Source: Comamonas sp. lk
GTDB taxonomy: Bacteria > Pseudomonadota > Gammaproteobacteria > Burkholderiales > Burkholderiaceae_C
Assembly: GCA_945901215.1 (NCBI GenBank)
Contig: CAMDKE010000001.1
Span: 1 to 41,132, forward strand
Direction: 5' to 3'
Length of the DNA: 41,132 bases
The notes under the pieces are model-generated. The model made no database searches and was not told the DNA's origin. It saw nothing but the letters and a program-made list of their open reading frames with translations. The position numbers and the translations under genes are program-made. This document shows, in pieces, positions 8,377 through 16,886 of the stretch (positions are counted from its first letter, which is position 1; every line of letters begins with the position of its first letter).

Positions 8377-10002
8377 TTAGTGGCCGCTGCGGATCAGGTC
8401 GGCCGCTTTTTCACCAATCATGACGGTCGGTGCGGTGGTGTTGCCCCCGGTGAGCGTGGGCATGATGGAGGCGTACACCACGCGCAGGCCCTGCACGCCG
8501 TGCACCCGCAAATCGGCATCCACCACGGCCATCGGGTCGCTGTGCGGGCCCATTTTGCAGGTGCCGCAGGGGTGGTATTCGGTGTCGCAGTGGTCGCGCA
8601 AAAAGGCTTCGATCTGCGCCGGGTTGTTGCGCTCCACCGGGTACAGCATCTCGCCCCGGTAGGCGTCAAAAGGCTTGGCTTGCAAGATGTCCAAGCCGAT
8701 TTGCGTGCCCTTGACCAAGGTGGCCATGTCGTCGGGATGCTGAAAAAACGCGGGGTCTATCAGCGGCGCGTCGGTGGCTTGGGCGCTTTGCAGCGTGACG
8801 CTGCCCCGGCTCTTGGGGCGGCACAGGGTTACATGCAGGGTGTAGCCGTGGCCCAGGTGGGTTTTGCGGTTGTGGTCGTCCACGATGCCGGTGCACAGGG
8901 CGAGCTGGATGTCCGGCGTGTCGGCACTGGGGTCTGTCTTTAAAAAGCCTTGTGACTCGGCCACGTTGGACGTGACCCAGCCAGTGCGTTTGTTGCGCCA
9001 TTCAAAAATCGCCTTGACCACGGTAGCCAGGCCATTGAGTGAGATACCCAGCGTGGCCTCTTTGCGTGCGCTGCGCTGTATCAGCACCGTGGTGACGTGG
9101 TCTTGCAGGTTTTGCCCCACCCCGGGCAGCGTGTGCACCGTGGCAATGCCGTTGGCCTGGAGTTGCTCTTGGGGACCTATGCCCGAGAGCATCAGCAATT
9201 GCGGCGAGCCAAAGGCACCTGCGCTCAACACCACCTCGCGCGCGGCGTGGAGTTGGTGCACCTGGCCGCCTTGTTCGTATTCGACGCCGGTGGCGCGTTT
9301 GCCGTCCATCAACACGCGCCGGGTGTGTGCCTGGGTGATGACGGTCAGGTTGCTGCGCCCGCGTTGCGGGGTGATGTAGGCCTTAGATGCGCTGCAGCGC
9401 TCACCACCGGCCTGCATGGCCTGGGTGGGGCCGCAGCCGAGTTGCTGCGCGCCGTTGTAGTCCTCGGTGCGGGGCAGGCCGGTTTGTTCGCAGGCCTGCA
9501 GGAACACCTCGTTGATGGGGCTGGGACTGCGCAGGTAGCTCACTTGCAGCGGGCCGCCGGTGCCACGGTAGGTGGTTTCGCCAAAGCAGTGGTTGTGCTC
9601 GGCGCGCTTGAATAGCGGCAGTACCTCGTCATAGCTCCAACCGGGGTTGCCCAGGCTGGCCCAGTGGTCGTAGTCGGCGCGGTGGCCGCGCGTGTAGACC
9701 ATGGCATTGATGGAGGTGCTGCCGCCCATGACCTTGCCACGCGGCTGGTAGCCGCGCCGGCCCTTGAAGCCGGGTTGCGGCACGGTCTCGTAGCCCCAGT
9801 TGTGCACTTTGAGCGGTGCGCTGACGGCAAAGCCCATGGGCGCGTGGATCAGCACCGAGGTGTCAGGGCCACCGGCCTCTAACAGGCACACACGCACGCC
9901 GGGGTCTTCGCTCAGGCGGCTGGCCACTACGCAGCCGGCGGCGCCGCCGCCCACGATGATGTAGTCGAATGTCCGGGTGGCTGGTGTGGTGCTGGTTTTC
10001 AT
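8377..10002 (-). CDS. GMC family FAD-dependent oxidoreductase (choline/alcohol dehydrogenase-like)
   Basis: A 541-residue flavoprotein. The N-terminal dinucleotide fold reads VGGGAAGCVVASRL (about 17-30), followed by GGSTSINAMVYTRG, a GMC signature, and the C-terminal active-site segment YHPCGTCKMG with the catalytic His. A second conserved element, LSAGAFGSPQLLMLSGIG, is also present. It most resembles the BetA/AlkJ group oxidising primary alcohols, but the substrate cannot be read from the sequence. It sits 75 bases downstream of a class II aldolase-like gene on the same strand, so the two may act in one catabolic route. Confidence 0.88.
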   Translation of the reverse strand: MKTSTTPATRTFDYIIVGGGAAGCVVASRLSEDPGVRVCLLEAGGPDTSVLIHAPMGFAVSAPLKVHNWGYETVPQPGFKGRRGYQPRGKVMGGSTSINAMVYTRGHRADYDHWASLGNPGWSYDEVLPLFKRAEHNHCFGETTYRGTGGPLQVSYLRSPSPINEVFLQACEQTGLPRTEDYNGAQQLGCGPTQAMQAGGERCSASKAYITPQRGRSNLTVITQAHTRRVLMDGKRATGVEYEQGGQVHQLHAAREVVLSAGAFGSPQLLMLSGIGPQEQLQANGIATVHTLPGVGQNLQDHVTTVLIQRSARKEATLGISLNGLATVVKAIFEWRNKRTGWVTSNVAESQGFLKTDPSADTPDIQLALCTGIVDDHNRKTHLGHGYTLHVTLCRPKSRGSVTLQSAQATDAPLIDPAFFQHPDDMATLVKGTQIGLDILQAKPFDAYRGEMLYPVERNNPAQIEAFLRDHCDTEYHPCGTCKMGPHSDPMAVVDADLRVHGVQGLRVVYASIMPTLTGGNTTAPTVMIGEKAADLIRSGH

Positions 10003-10077
10003 GGGGCGGGGCCTAGGTGGGTTTCGAGATGGGCGCGGCGAGCGCGAGGGTTGCGCTCACAAAACACCAGTGTATGG

Positions 10078-10833
10078 TCAATCGCGGTAGCTGCTGTCCA
10101 TGCGGTCGAGTTTGCGCAGCATCGCTGGCCAGGCAAAGGCGCCGCCTAAACCGTCGGTTTGGGCGCGCATGGCGTGGCCAACGCCGTCGATGATGCGGGG
10201 ATCCACCTGCGTGAGGGTGCCGCCGGCTTGCGCGGCAATCTGGATTTGGCAGGTGGACTCGAAGTTGTACATGAGTAAGAACGCCTCGGCAATGCTGCTG
10301 CCCACCACCAGCAGGCCGTGATTGCGCAGCATAAGGTGTTTGGCCGTGCCCAGGTCGGCTTGCAGGCGCGGTTTCTCGGCATCGTGGAGCGCCACGCCCT
10401 CATAGCTGTGGTAGCCCAAAGAGGCCAGCACAAAGGTTGATTGCTGGCTGATCGGCAGCACGCCGCATACCTGGGCGCTGACGGCCACCCCGGCGCGGGT
10501 GTGGGTATGCAAGACGCAGGCGGCGTCTTCGCGTACCGCGTGCACCGCGCTGTGAATGACAAAGCCCGCCGGGTTGATTGGGTGTTCTGAAGCGCTGAGC
10601 TTGTTGCCCGCTTGGTCGATTTTGATCAGGCTGCTGGCAGTAATTTCTTCAAATAACAGCCCATAAGGGTTGATTAAAAAATGGTGCTCAGGGCCGGGCA
10701 TGCGTGCGCTGATGTGGGTGAAGATCAAATCGCTCCAGCCAAAAGCTGCCACCAGGCGGTAGCACGCGGCCAGGTCGACGCGCAGTTGCCACTCTTCGGG
10801 GCTGACCTGGTCTTTGAGGGATGGGCTAGACAT
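10078..10833 (-). CDS. Class II aldolase/adducin family protein
   Basis: About 251 residues with the class II aldolase fold: an N-terminal helical segment (LAACYRLVAAFGWSDLIFTHISAR), the zinc ligand pair HTHTRAGVAV and a third His in LRNHGLLVVG. Enzymes of this fold cleave sugar phosphates or act on related hydroxy acids; this subfamily (DLIFTHIS, long adducin-like C-terminus) is common and uncharacterised. I choose the ATG at 10833 (MSSPSLKDQ) because the 20 extra residues of the longer frame are Cys/Trp-rich and not family-like. It probably forms an operon with the GMC oxidoreductase downstream. Confidence 0.85.
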   Translation of the reverse strand: MSSPSLKDQVSPEEWQLRVDLAACYRLVAAFGWSDLIFTHISARMPGPEHHFLINPYGLLFEEITASSLIKIDQAGNKLSASEHPINPAGFVIHSAVHAVREDAACVLHTHTRAGVAVSAQVCGVLPISQQSTFVLASLGYHSYEGVALHDAEKPRLQADLGTAKHLMLRNHGLLVVGSSIAEAFLLMYNFESTCQIQIAAQAGGTLTQVDPRIIDGVGHAMRAQTDGLGGAFAWPAMLRKLDRMDSSYRD

Positions 10834-10990
10834 GCGCAGGCTCCAAAAAGCAAAGTACGCGTTCACTCTACCCCAGCACCCGCACCAAAACACTTAGGGG
10901 AAAGACTAGGAAATGTCGCGCGCGCGTCTTGAAATTCCAGCTTGGGTGCGCGCCGGTAAAATCGCCCTCCTCCCGTTTTGATTGCCCGCC

Positions 10991-12991
10991 ATGCTTTATC
11001 CCCAACAGTTTGACGTCATCGTCGTCGGCGGCGGCCACGCCGGGTGCGAGGCTGCGCTGGCTGCGGCGCGCATGGGTTGCAAGACCTTGCTCCTGACGCA
11101 CAACATCGAAACCCTGGGGCAGATGAGCTGCAACCCGTCGATTGGTGGCATTGGCAAAGGCCACCTGGTCAAAGAGGTGGACGCCCTGGGCGGCGCCATG
11201 GCGCTGGCCACCGACGAGAGCGGCGTGCAGTTCCGCATCCTCAACTCCAGCAAAGGCCCGGCGGTGCGCGCCACCCGCGCCCAGGCCGACCGCATTTTGT
11301 ACAAAGCGGCCATCCGCCGCATGCTGGAAAACCAGCCCAACTTGTCGCTGTTTCAGCAAGCGGTGGACGACTTGCTGGTGGAGGGTGACCGGGTGGTCGG
11401 CGCGGTCACGCAGATCGGCATCAGCTTTCGCGCCAAGACCGTGGTGCTGACCGCTGGCACGTTTTTGGACGGCAAGATCCATGTCGGCATGAACAACTAC
11501 GCCGCTGGGCGCGCGGGTGATCCTCCGGCCCTGCGTCTGAGCGCGCGCCTCAAAGAGCTAAAGCTGGCGCAAGGCCGCTTAAAGACGGGTACGCCGCCGC
11601 GCATTGACGGGCGCAGCATTGACTTCAGCAGATGCCAGGCGCAGCCCGGCGACGGCATGCCCGGCGGCATGAGCGCGGCCATGCCGGTGTTCAGTTTTAT
11701 GGGGCGCGTGGAGCAACACCCGCAGCAAATGCCGTGCTGGATCACCCACACCAATGCGCGCACCCACGAGATCATCCGCAGCGGCTTTGACCGCAGCCCC
11801 ATGTTCACTGGCAACATCGAAGGCGTGGGCCCGCGTTATTGCCCCAGCGTAGAAGACAAGGTCAACCGCTTTGCCGACAAGGAAAGCCACCAGATTTTTC
11901 TTGAACCCGAGGGCCTGACCACCCACGAGTACTACCCCAACGGCATTTCCACCAGCCTGCCCTTTGACATCCAGTACGCGCTGGTGCGCAGCATGGTTGG
12001 GCTGGAAAACGCCCACATCTTGCGCCCGGGCTACGCCATTGAGTACGACTACTTTGACCCGCGCGCGCTGAAAAGCAGCTTTGAGACGCGGCAAATTGGC
12101 GGGCTGTTTTTTGCCGGTCAGATCAACGGCACCACCGGCTACGAAGAAGCCGCAGCCCAAGGCCTGTTTGCCGGCGTGAACGCCGCGCTGCAAGCCGGGG
12201 CGCAAACCGCCTGGAGCGGCGACACCTGGTTGCCCGGCCGAGACGAGGCGTACTTGGGCGTTTTGGTCGACGACCTGATTACCAAGGGCGTGACCGAGCC
12301 CTACCGCATGTTCACCAGCCGCGCCGAGTTTCGGCTGCAGCTGCGGGAAGACAACGCCGACGTGCGCCTGACCGAAGCCGGTCGCGCTTTGGGGCTGGTG
12401 GATGACGCGCGCTGGACCGCGTTTTGCCGCAAGCGCGAGGCTGTTTCACGTGAAACAGAGCGTCTGCGCTCCATCTGGGTCAACCCCAACAACCTGCCCG
12501 CCAGTGAGTCCGAGCGCGTGTTGGGGAAGGCCATTGAGCATGAATACAACCTGGCCGAACTGCTGCGCCGCCCCGACGTGCGCTACGCCGACCTGATGGG
12601 CCTGGACGGCGGGCGCTATGCCAGCTCGGTGCTAGCGCCCCAGCCAGATGCGGTAGATGCATCGCAGGACGTGTTTGTGGCCAGCGTGATCGAGCAGGTG
12701 GAAATTGGAGCCAAGTACTCGGGTTACATCACGCGCCAGCAAGAAGAGGTTAGCCGCGCTGCGCATTACGAGAACCTGCGCCTGCCCGCAGAGCTGGATT
12801 ACATGCAGGTTTCCGCCCTGAGCATTGAGGCGCGCCAGCGCCTGAACCAGCTGCGCCCCGAGACCCTGGGCCAGGCCTCGCGCCTCTCAGGCATTACCCC
12901 GGCCACGATTTCGCTCTTGTTGATCCACCTGAAAAAAGGCAATTTCCGGGATTTCTCCGCCAAGGGTGTCGCCACTGAGGCGCAGTTGTGA
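10991..12991 (+). CDS. mnmG: tRNA uridine-5-carboxymethylaminomethyl modification enzyme MnmG (GidA)
   Basis: A 666-residue FAD protein that, with MnmE, makes the cmnm5U34 modification in the wobble position of several tRNAs. It has the N-terminal FAD motif VVGGGHAGCEAALAAARMG, the SCNPSIGGIGKGHLVKEVDALGG block, the GTPPRIDGRSID segment and the conserved C-terminal helical domain. The ATG at 10991 is the natural start; a TTG 9 bases upstream is in frame but would add non-conserved MPA. It overlaps rsmG by four bases. A parS-like site lies inside its coding sequence (12442-12457). Confidence 0.96.
   Translation: MLYPQQFDVIVVGGGHAGCEAALAAARMGCKTLLLTHNIETLGQMSCNPSIGGIGKGHLVKEVDALGGAMALATDESGVQFRILNSSKGPAVRATRAQADRILYKAAIRRMLENQPNLSLFQQAVDDLLVEGDRVVGAVTQIGISFRAKTVVLTAGTFLDGKIHVGMNNYAAGRAGDPPALRLSARLKELKLAQGRLKTGTPPRIDGRSIDFSRCQAQPGDGMPGGMSAAMPVFSFMGRVEQHPQQMPCWITHTNARTHEIIRSGFDRSPMFTGNIEGVGPRYCPSVEDKVNRFADKESHQIFLEPEGLTTHEYYPNGISTSLPFDIQYALVRSMVGLENAHILRPGYAIEYDYFDPRALKSSFETRQIGGLFFAGQINGTTGYEEAAAQGLFAGVNAALQAGAQTAWSGDTWLPGRDEAYLGVLVDDLITKGVTEPYRMFTSRAEFRLQLREDNADVRLTEAGRALGLVDDARWTAFCRKREAVSRETERLRSIWVNPNNLPASESERVLGKAIEHEYNLAELLRRPDVRYADLMGLDGGRYASSVLAPQPDAVDASQDVFVASVIEQVEIGAKYSGYITRQQEEVSRAAHYENLRLPAELDYMQVSALSIEARQRLNQLRPETLGQASRLSGITPATISLLLIHLKKGNFRDFSAKGVATEAQL
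12442..12457. other. parS: parS centromere site inside mnmG
   Basis: TGTTTCACGTGAAACA is a perfect 16-base palindrome and an exact match to the widely conserved bacterial parS consensus bound by ParB. It lies about 1.3 kb upstream of parA and inside the coding sequence of mnmG, so the codons here must serve both functions. Confidence 0.93.
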
Positions 12992-13647
12992 TTCGGCCAC
13001 TGGAAGCGGAGCTGCGCGCCGGGCTGGATGTACTCGCCCTCGTTTTGGACGACGCGCAGGTGGCTGCACTGCTCGACTACATCGCCCTGATCCAGAAATG
13101 GACCAAGGTCTACAACCTGACGGCCGTGCGCGAGCCGCGCGACATGCTCACCCACCACGTGCTCGACAGCTTGGCGGTGGTGGGCCCTTTGCGCCAACAA
13201 CTGCAGGCACTTGGCCTGGGCCCGGCGGTGCGGGTGTTGGACGTGGGTGCGGGCGCTGGCTTGCCTGGCGTGGTGTTGGCGGTCTGCGAGCCAGCGATGA
13301 CGATTCACTGCGTGGACACCGTGGCCAAGAAGGCAGCGTTTGTGCAACAGGCGGCGGTGAGCTTGAAGCTGGCCAACCTGCGCGGCATCCACGCGCGGGT
13401 CGAGAGTGTGACTGAGCCTTATGACGTGGTATGTTCGCGCGCCTTCGCGTCGCTCGCCGACTTCACCCGGTGGTCGGCGCTGGCCTTGGCGCCGGCGGGC
13501 GTCTGGATGGCGATGAAGGGCAAGCACCCGGATGCTGAATTGGCTCCTTTGGCCGCGAACGTGGTCGTGTTTCACGTGGAACCGCTGCAGGTGCCCGGTC
13601 TGGACGCCCAGCGCTGCTTGGTCTGGATGCGGCGCGGGGTAACGTAA
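12988..13647 (+). CDS. rsmG: 16S rRNA (guanine527-N7)-methyltransferase RsmG (GidB)
   Basis: A 219-residue SAM-dependent methyltransferase that makes m7G527 in 16S rRNA; loss in other bacteria gives low-level streptomycin resistance. Motif I is VLDVGAGAGLPGVVLA (about 75-90), preceded by the family segment KWTKVYNLTAVREPRDMLTHHVLDSL, slightly more than the motif itself. It starts at GTG 12988, overlapping the mnmG stop (GTGA), which indicates translational coupling. A second parS-like site is embedded near its 3' end (13569-13584). Confidence 0.95.
   Translation: MIRPLEAELRAGLDVLALVLDDAQVAALLDYIALIQKWTKVYNLTAVREPRDMLTHHVLDSLAVVGPLRQQLQALGLGPAVRVLDVGAGAGLPGVVLAVCEPAMTIHCVDTVAKKAAFVQQAAVSLKLANLRGIHARVESVTEPYDVVCSRAFASLADFTRWSALALAPAGVWMAMKGKHPDAELAPLAANVVVFHVEPLQVPGLDAQRCLVWMRRGVT
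13569..13584. other. parS: Second parS-like site inside rsmG
   Basis: TGTTTCACGTGGAACC matches the parS consensus at 14 of 16 positions and keeps the central TTTCACGTGGAA block (one A-to-G change in the right half, and a final C for A). Variants of this type bind ParB in several species. It lies about 190 bases upstream of parA. Confidence 0.8.
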
Positions 13648-13772
13648 ACTCCCCTGCCCCGCGCAAGAAAAGTTTTTACGTGGTACGCGCGGCGGCAGCG
13701 CCCACCAGGTGCGTTGCCCGTCTTTTTTATCACGTCTTTGTTCGCAGGCGCTTTTCACCTTACAAGCAAACC

Positions 13773-14561
13773 ATGGCCCAAATCTTTTGCATTGCCAACC
13801 AAAAAGGCGGCGTCGGAAAAACCACCACCACGGTGAACTTGGCGGCTGGCCTGGCCCAGCTGGGCCAGCGCGTGCTGATGGTGGACCTTGACCCGCAGGG
13901 CAATGCCACCATGGGCTCGGGCGTCGATAAGCGCAGCCTGGCGCTGACGGTGTACGACGTGCTGCTGGAGTCTGCCACTATCGCCGAGGCGCGCACGCGC
14001 AGCGACAAACTGGTCGCCGCTGCTTGTAGCTACGACATATTGGGCGCGAACCGCGAGTTGGCTGGTGCCGAGGTGGAAATGGTCGAGCTCGAGCGCCGCG
14101 AGCGCCGCCTGAAAACAGCCTTGGCAGCCGTGGATGGCGAGTACGATTTTGTGCTAATTGACTGCCCGCCTTCGTTGTCCATGCTCACGCTCAATGGCTT
14201 GTGCTGCGCTCACGGCGTGATCGTTCCCATGCAGTGCGAGTACTTTGCCTTAGAGGGCTTAACGGACTTGGTTAACACCATCAAGCAAGTGCGCGCCAAT
14301 TTAAATGACAATTTAAAAATAATCGGCCTTTTGCGTGTGATGTTTGACCCCCGCATTACCTTGCAACAGCAGGTCAGCGAGCAGCTCAAGGCGCACTTTG
14401 GCAAGACGGTGTTTGACACCGTGATTCCCCGCAACGTGCGACTGGCCGAGGCGCCGAGCTTTGGCTTGCCCGGCGTGGCATTTGACCCGTCCTCCAAGGG
14501 TGCGCAGGCCTTTGTTGCCTTTGCCCAAGAGATGGTGCGCCGCATACCCACCATGGCCTGA
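13773..14561 (+). CDS. parA: Chromosome partitioning ATPase ParA
   Basis: A 262-residue deviant Walker A ATPase. The motif KGGVGKTTTTVNLAAGL lies at about residues 10-26, with DLDPQGNATMGSG following and the Walker B DCPPSLSMLT in the middle. ParA forms the ATP-dependent nucleoid gradient that pulls ParB-parS complexes apart. I start at ATG 13773 (MAQIFCIANQ); the frame is open upstream to 13680 but those residues are not conserved. It is followed by a small hydrolase gene and parB in an apparent operon. Confidence 0.95.
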   Translation: MAQIFCIANQKGGVGKTTTTVNLAAGLAQLGQRVLMVDLDPQGNATMGSGVDKRSLALTVYDVLLESATIAEARTRSDKLVAAACSYDILGANRELAGAEVEMVELERRERRLKTALAAVDGEYDFVLIDCPPSLSMLTLNGLCCAHGVIVPMQCEYFALEGLTDLVNTIKQVRANLNDNLKIIGLLRVMFDPRITLQQQVSEQLKAHFGKTVFDTVIPRNVRLAEAPSFGLPGVAFDPSSKGAQAFVAFAQEMVRRIPTMA

Positions 14562-14565
14562 TGGC

Positions 14566-15126
14566 ATGGCGTCGCCCACTCAGGTTTTGTTGTTGCCGGG
14601 ATGGCAAAACTCCGGCCCAGACCACTGGCAAAGCCGCTGGGAACAGCTCTACGGCTACGAGCGGGTGCAGCAGCACGACTGGATGAAACCTTTGCGCGGC
14701 GACTGGATTACGCGTTTGGAGGAGGTGCTGCTCGGGCAAAGCCGCCCCTGCATCCTGGTGGCGCACAGTTTGGGCTGCCTGCTGGTGGCGGCGTGGGCTG
14801 TGTGCTCGCGCCACACAGCGCGTGTGCAAGGGGCTCTTTTGGTGGCGCCAGGGGACGCGGCACGTACCGAGTTGCGCCCCATGCTCCAAAGCTGGGCGCC
14901 CGTGGTCATGAAGCCCCTGCCTTTCCCTTCCGTGCTGGTGGGCAGTCACAACGACCCGTACTGCAGGCTGGAGCGCGCGCGTGCATTTGCAGCCGCGTGG
15001 GGCTCGCAATGGAACGACGCCGGCCACGCCGGCCATACCAATGCGCAATCCGAACTCGGTGACTGGCCCGAAGGCCACGCGCTCTTACAAGCACTATCCG
15101 TTCAAAAAGGAAACACACCATGGTGA
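14566..15126 (+). CDS. RBBP9/YdeN-type serine alpha/beta hydrolase between parA and parB
   Basis: A 186-residue protein of the small RBBP9/YdeN alpha/beta hydrolase family. The oxyanion/nucleophile region reads LVAHSLGCLLVAAWA (nucleophile Ser in HSLG), with LLPGWQNSGPDHWQSRW near the start and a catalytic His in NDAGHAGHTNA. Its substrate is unknown; family members are esterases or peptidases. ATG 14566 starts 4 bases after the parA stop, and its stop (TGA at 15124) overlaps the parB start by seven bases. It is thus firmly embedded in the partition operon, though a partition role is unproven. Confidence 0.85.
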   Translation: MASPTQVLLLPGWQNSGPDHWQSRWEQLYGYERVQQHDWMKPLRGDWITRLEEVLLGQSRPCILVAHSLGCLLVAAWAVCSRHTARVQGALLVAPGDAARTELRPMLQSWAPVVMKPLPFPSVLVGSHNDPYCRLERARAFAAAWGSQWNDAGHAGHTNAQSELGDWPEGHALLQALSVQKGNTPW

Positions 15127-16076
15127 CCAAAAAACCCAAAGGCCTGGGCATGGGCTTGGAGGCCTTGTTGGGCCCGAAGGTGCAAGACGCCGCGCCTGAC
15201 ACTGGCGCGCTGCCCGATGGGCTGCCCACGAGCTTGCTTTTGGGCGACTTGGTGCCTGGCGTGTACCAGCCGCGCACCCACATGGACGAGGGCGCTCTGT
15301 ACGAGCTGGCTGAGAGCATCAAGGCCCAAGGCATCATGCAGCCGATTTTGGTCCGCCAGCTCGACGACGCTCAGGCCGGCGCCCATCGGCCTGCGGGCTC
15401 GAGCCGCGCGGTATTTGAGATCATTGCCGGTGAGCGGCGTTTTCGGGCCGCCAAGTTGGCCGGGCTCGACAGCGTGCCGGTGCTGGTGCGCAACGTGGGC
15501 AACGAAGCTGCGGCGGCCATGGCCCTCATCGAGAACATGCAGCGCGAAGACCTCAACCCATTGGAGGAGGCGCAAGGCCTGCAGCGCCTGATCAAAGAGT
15601 TTGGCCTCACCCACGAGGCCGCCGCCCAGTCCGTGGGGCGCTCCCGCAGCGCCGCCAGCAACCTGATGCGCTTGCTCAACCTGGCCGATCCGGTGCAAGC
15701 CCTGTTGATGGCTGGTGATCTGGACATGGGACACGCCCGCGCCTTGCTGTCCCTGGACCGCGCAAGCCAAATCACCGCGGCCAACCAAATTGTGAGCAAA
15801 AAGCTCTCGGTGCGCGAGTCTGAGAGCCTGGTAAAAAAGCTGACGGTGGAGTTTTCCTTGGTGGCCTCTAAGCCGAAAAAAGAAAAGTCACGCGACCTCA
15901 AGCGGGTGGAGGAAGAGTTGTCGGACTTGCTAATGGCGCAGGTCGATGTGCATATCAAAAAGCGCGTCAAACGCGCCGGGCGCATTGAAGAAATGGGCGA
16001 ATTGGTGATCCAGTTTGGCTCGCTTGACGAACTCAATGGTTTGATCGAGCGCCTTTCACCCAACGCCAGCCGATAA
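15120..16076 (+). CDS. parB: Chromosome partitioning protein ParB
   Basis: A 318-residue CTP-dependent clamp that loads at parS and spreads along DNA. The N-terminus KKPKGLGMGLEALLGP is the ParA-activating region; the CTP-binding ENMQREDLNPLEEAQGL and GERRFRAA motifs and the helix-turn-helix (EAAAQSVGRSRSAASNLMRLL) follow; the C-terminal dimer domain includes LVIQFGSLDELNGLIERL. Its start ATG lies inside the end of the upstream hydrolase gene, so translation is probably coupled. The parS-like sites sit upstream in rsmG and mnmG. Confidence 0.96.
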   Translation: MVTKKPKGLGMGLEALLGPKVQDAAPDTGALPDGLPTSLLLGDLVPGVYQPRTHMDEGALYELAESIKAQGIMQPILVRQLDDAQAGAHRPAGSSRAVFEIIAGERRFRAAKLAGLDSVPVLVRNVGNEAAAAMALIENMQREDLNPLEEAQGLQRLIKEFGLTHEAAAQSVGRSRSAASNLMRLLNLADPVQALLMAGDLDMGHARALLSLDRASQITAANQIVSKKLSVRESESLVKKLTVEFSLVASKPKKEKSRDLKRVEEELSDLLMAQVDVHIKKRVKRAGRIEEMGELVIQFGSLDELNGLIERLSPNASR

Positions 16077-16087
16077 AGCCCGCACCC

Positions 16088-16885
16088 ATGTCTGATCCCC
16101 AAGCCCAAACTGCGTCAGCCCCATCGCGCTGGCGAGCTGCGCCGCCCTGGCCCCTGCCCGCCTTGCTGAGCTGGGGTGCGAGTTGGGGTGTTTTTCGCCT
16201 CTTGCCCTTGCAGGGGTTTTCGCTTGGGGTCGCGCTGCTGGCGGGCGCCAGTGTGGGCGTGGTGCTGAGCCTGTGGGGCAAGAGCTGGTGGCGCAAGCTT
16301 GTTATTGCCGCCGGTTTTCCGGTGTCGTTTGCGTTGACGCTGCCCCTCTTGGGCATGGGGGATGTTGCGCCCTGGGTGTGGTTGCTGCCTTTGGCGGTGA
16401 TGCTCTTGGTCTACCCCATGAACGCCTGGGCCGACGCGCCCTTGTTCCCCACGCCGGCGGCGGCTTTGCGCGCGCTGCCCGCTGTGGCGCCGCTGCCCGC
16501 AGGCGCGCGCGTTTTGGACGCGGGTTGCGGCATGGGCCACGGCCTGAGGGCCTTGCGAAGCGCCTATCCGCAAGCGCAGTTTTATGGTTTGGAGTGGAGC
16601 GCGGTGCTGCGCTGGTGGTGCGCGCTGCGCCTGCCCTGGGCGCGTGTGACACGCGCCGATATCTGGCTGGCCGACTGGTCGTCTTACGATATGGTGTATC
16701 TGTTTCAACGCCCGGAAAGCATGCCGCGCGCGGTGGCCAAGTCCGCGCAGGAGTTGCGCGTTGGGGCTTACATGGTAAGTTTGGATTTTGAGGCCACGCA
16801 GCTCATTGCGCACGCGAGTTACACCGCACCCAATGGCAAAATGGTATGGATTTACCAAGCCCCTTTTGCTTACGCGAGGACCTAG
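16088..16885 (+). CDS. Membrane-anchored protein with class I SAM methyltransferase domain
   Basis: A 265-residue protein with two parts. Residues 1 to about 120 hold four hydrophobic segments, predicted membrane helices. The rest carries a methyltransferase motif I (RVLDAGCGMGHGLRAL, about 141-156) followed by an acidic strand end (FYGLEWS) and a segment ending PRAVAKSAQELRVGAYMVS, as in class I methyltransferases. Target unknown. It follows parB by 11 bases and precedes the HD-GYP gene by two, so it may belong to the same transcript. This combination is common in Comamonadaceae but uncharacterised. Confidence 0.8.
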   Translation: MSDPQAQTASAPSRWRAAPPWPLPALLSWGASWGVFRLLPLQGFSLGVALLAGASVGVVLSLWGKSWWRKLVIAAGFPVSFALTLPLLGMGDVAPWVWLLPLAVMLLVYPMNAWADAPLFPTPAAALRALPAVAPLPAGARVLDAGCGMGHGLRALRSAYPQAQFYGLEWSAVLRWWCALRLPWARVTRADIWLADWSSYDMVYLFQRPESMPRAVAKSAQELRVGAYMVSLDFEATQLIAHASYTAPNGKMVWIYQAPFAYART

Positions 16886-16886
16886 C

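Noticed and set aside
10995..11004. TTTATCCCCA at the start of mnmG as a DnaA box marking oriC
   Set aside because: A single near-match inside a coding region; no cluster or AT-rich unwinding region nearby.
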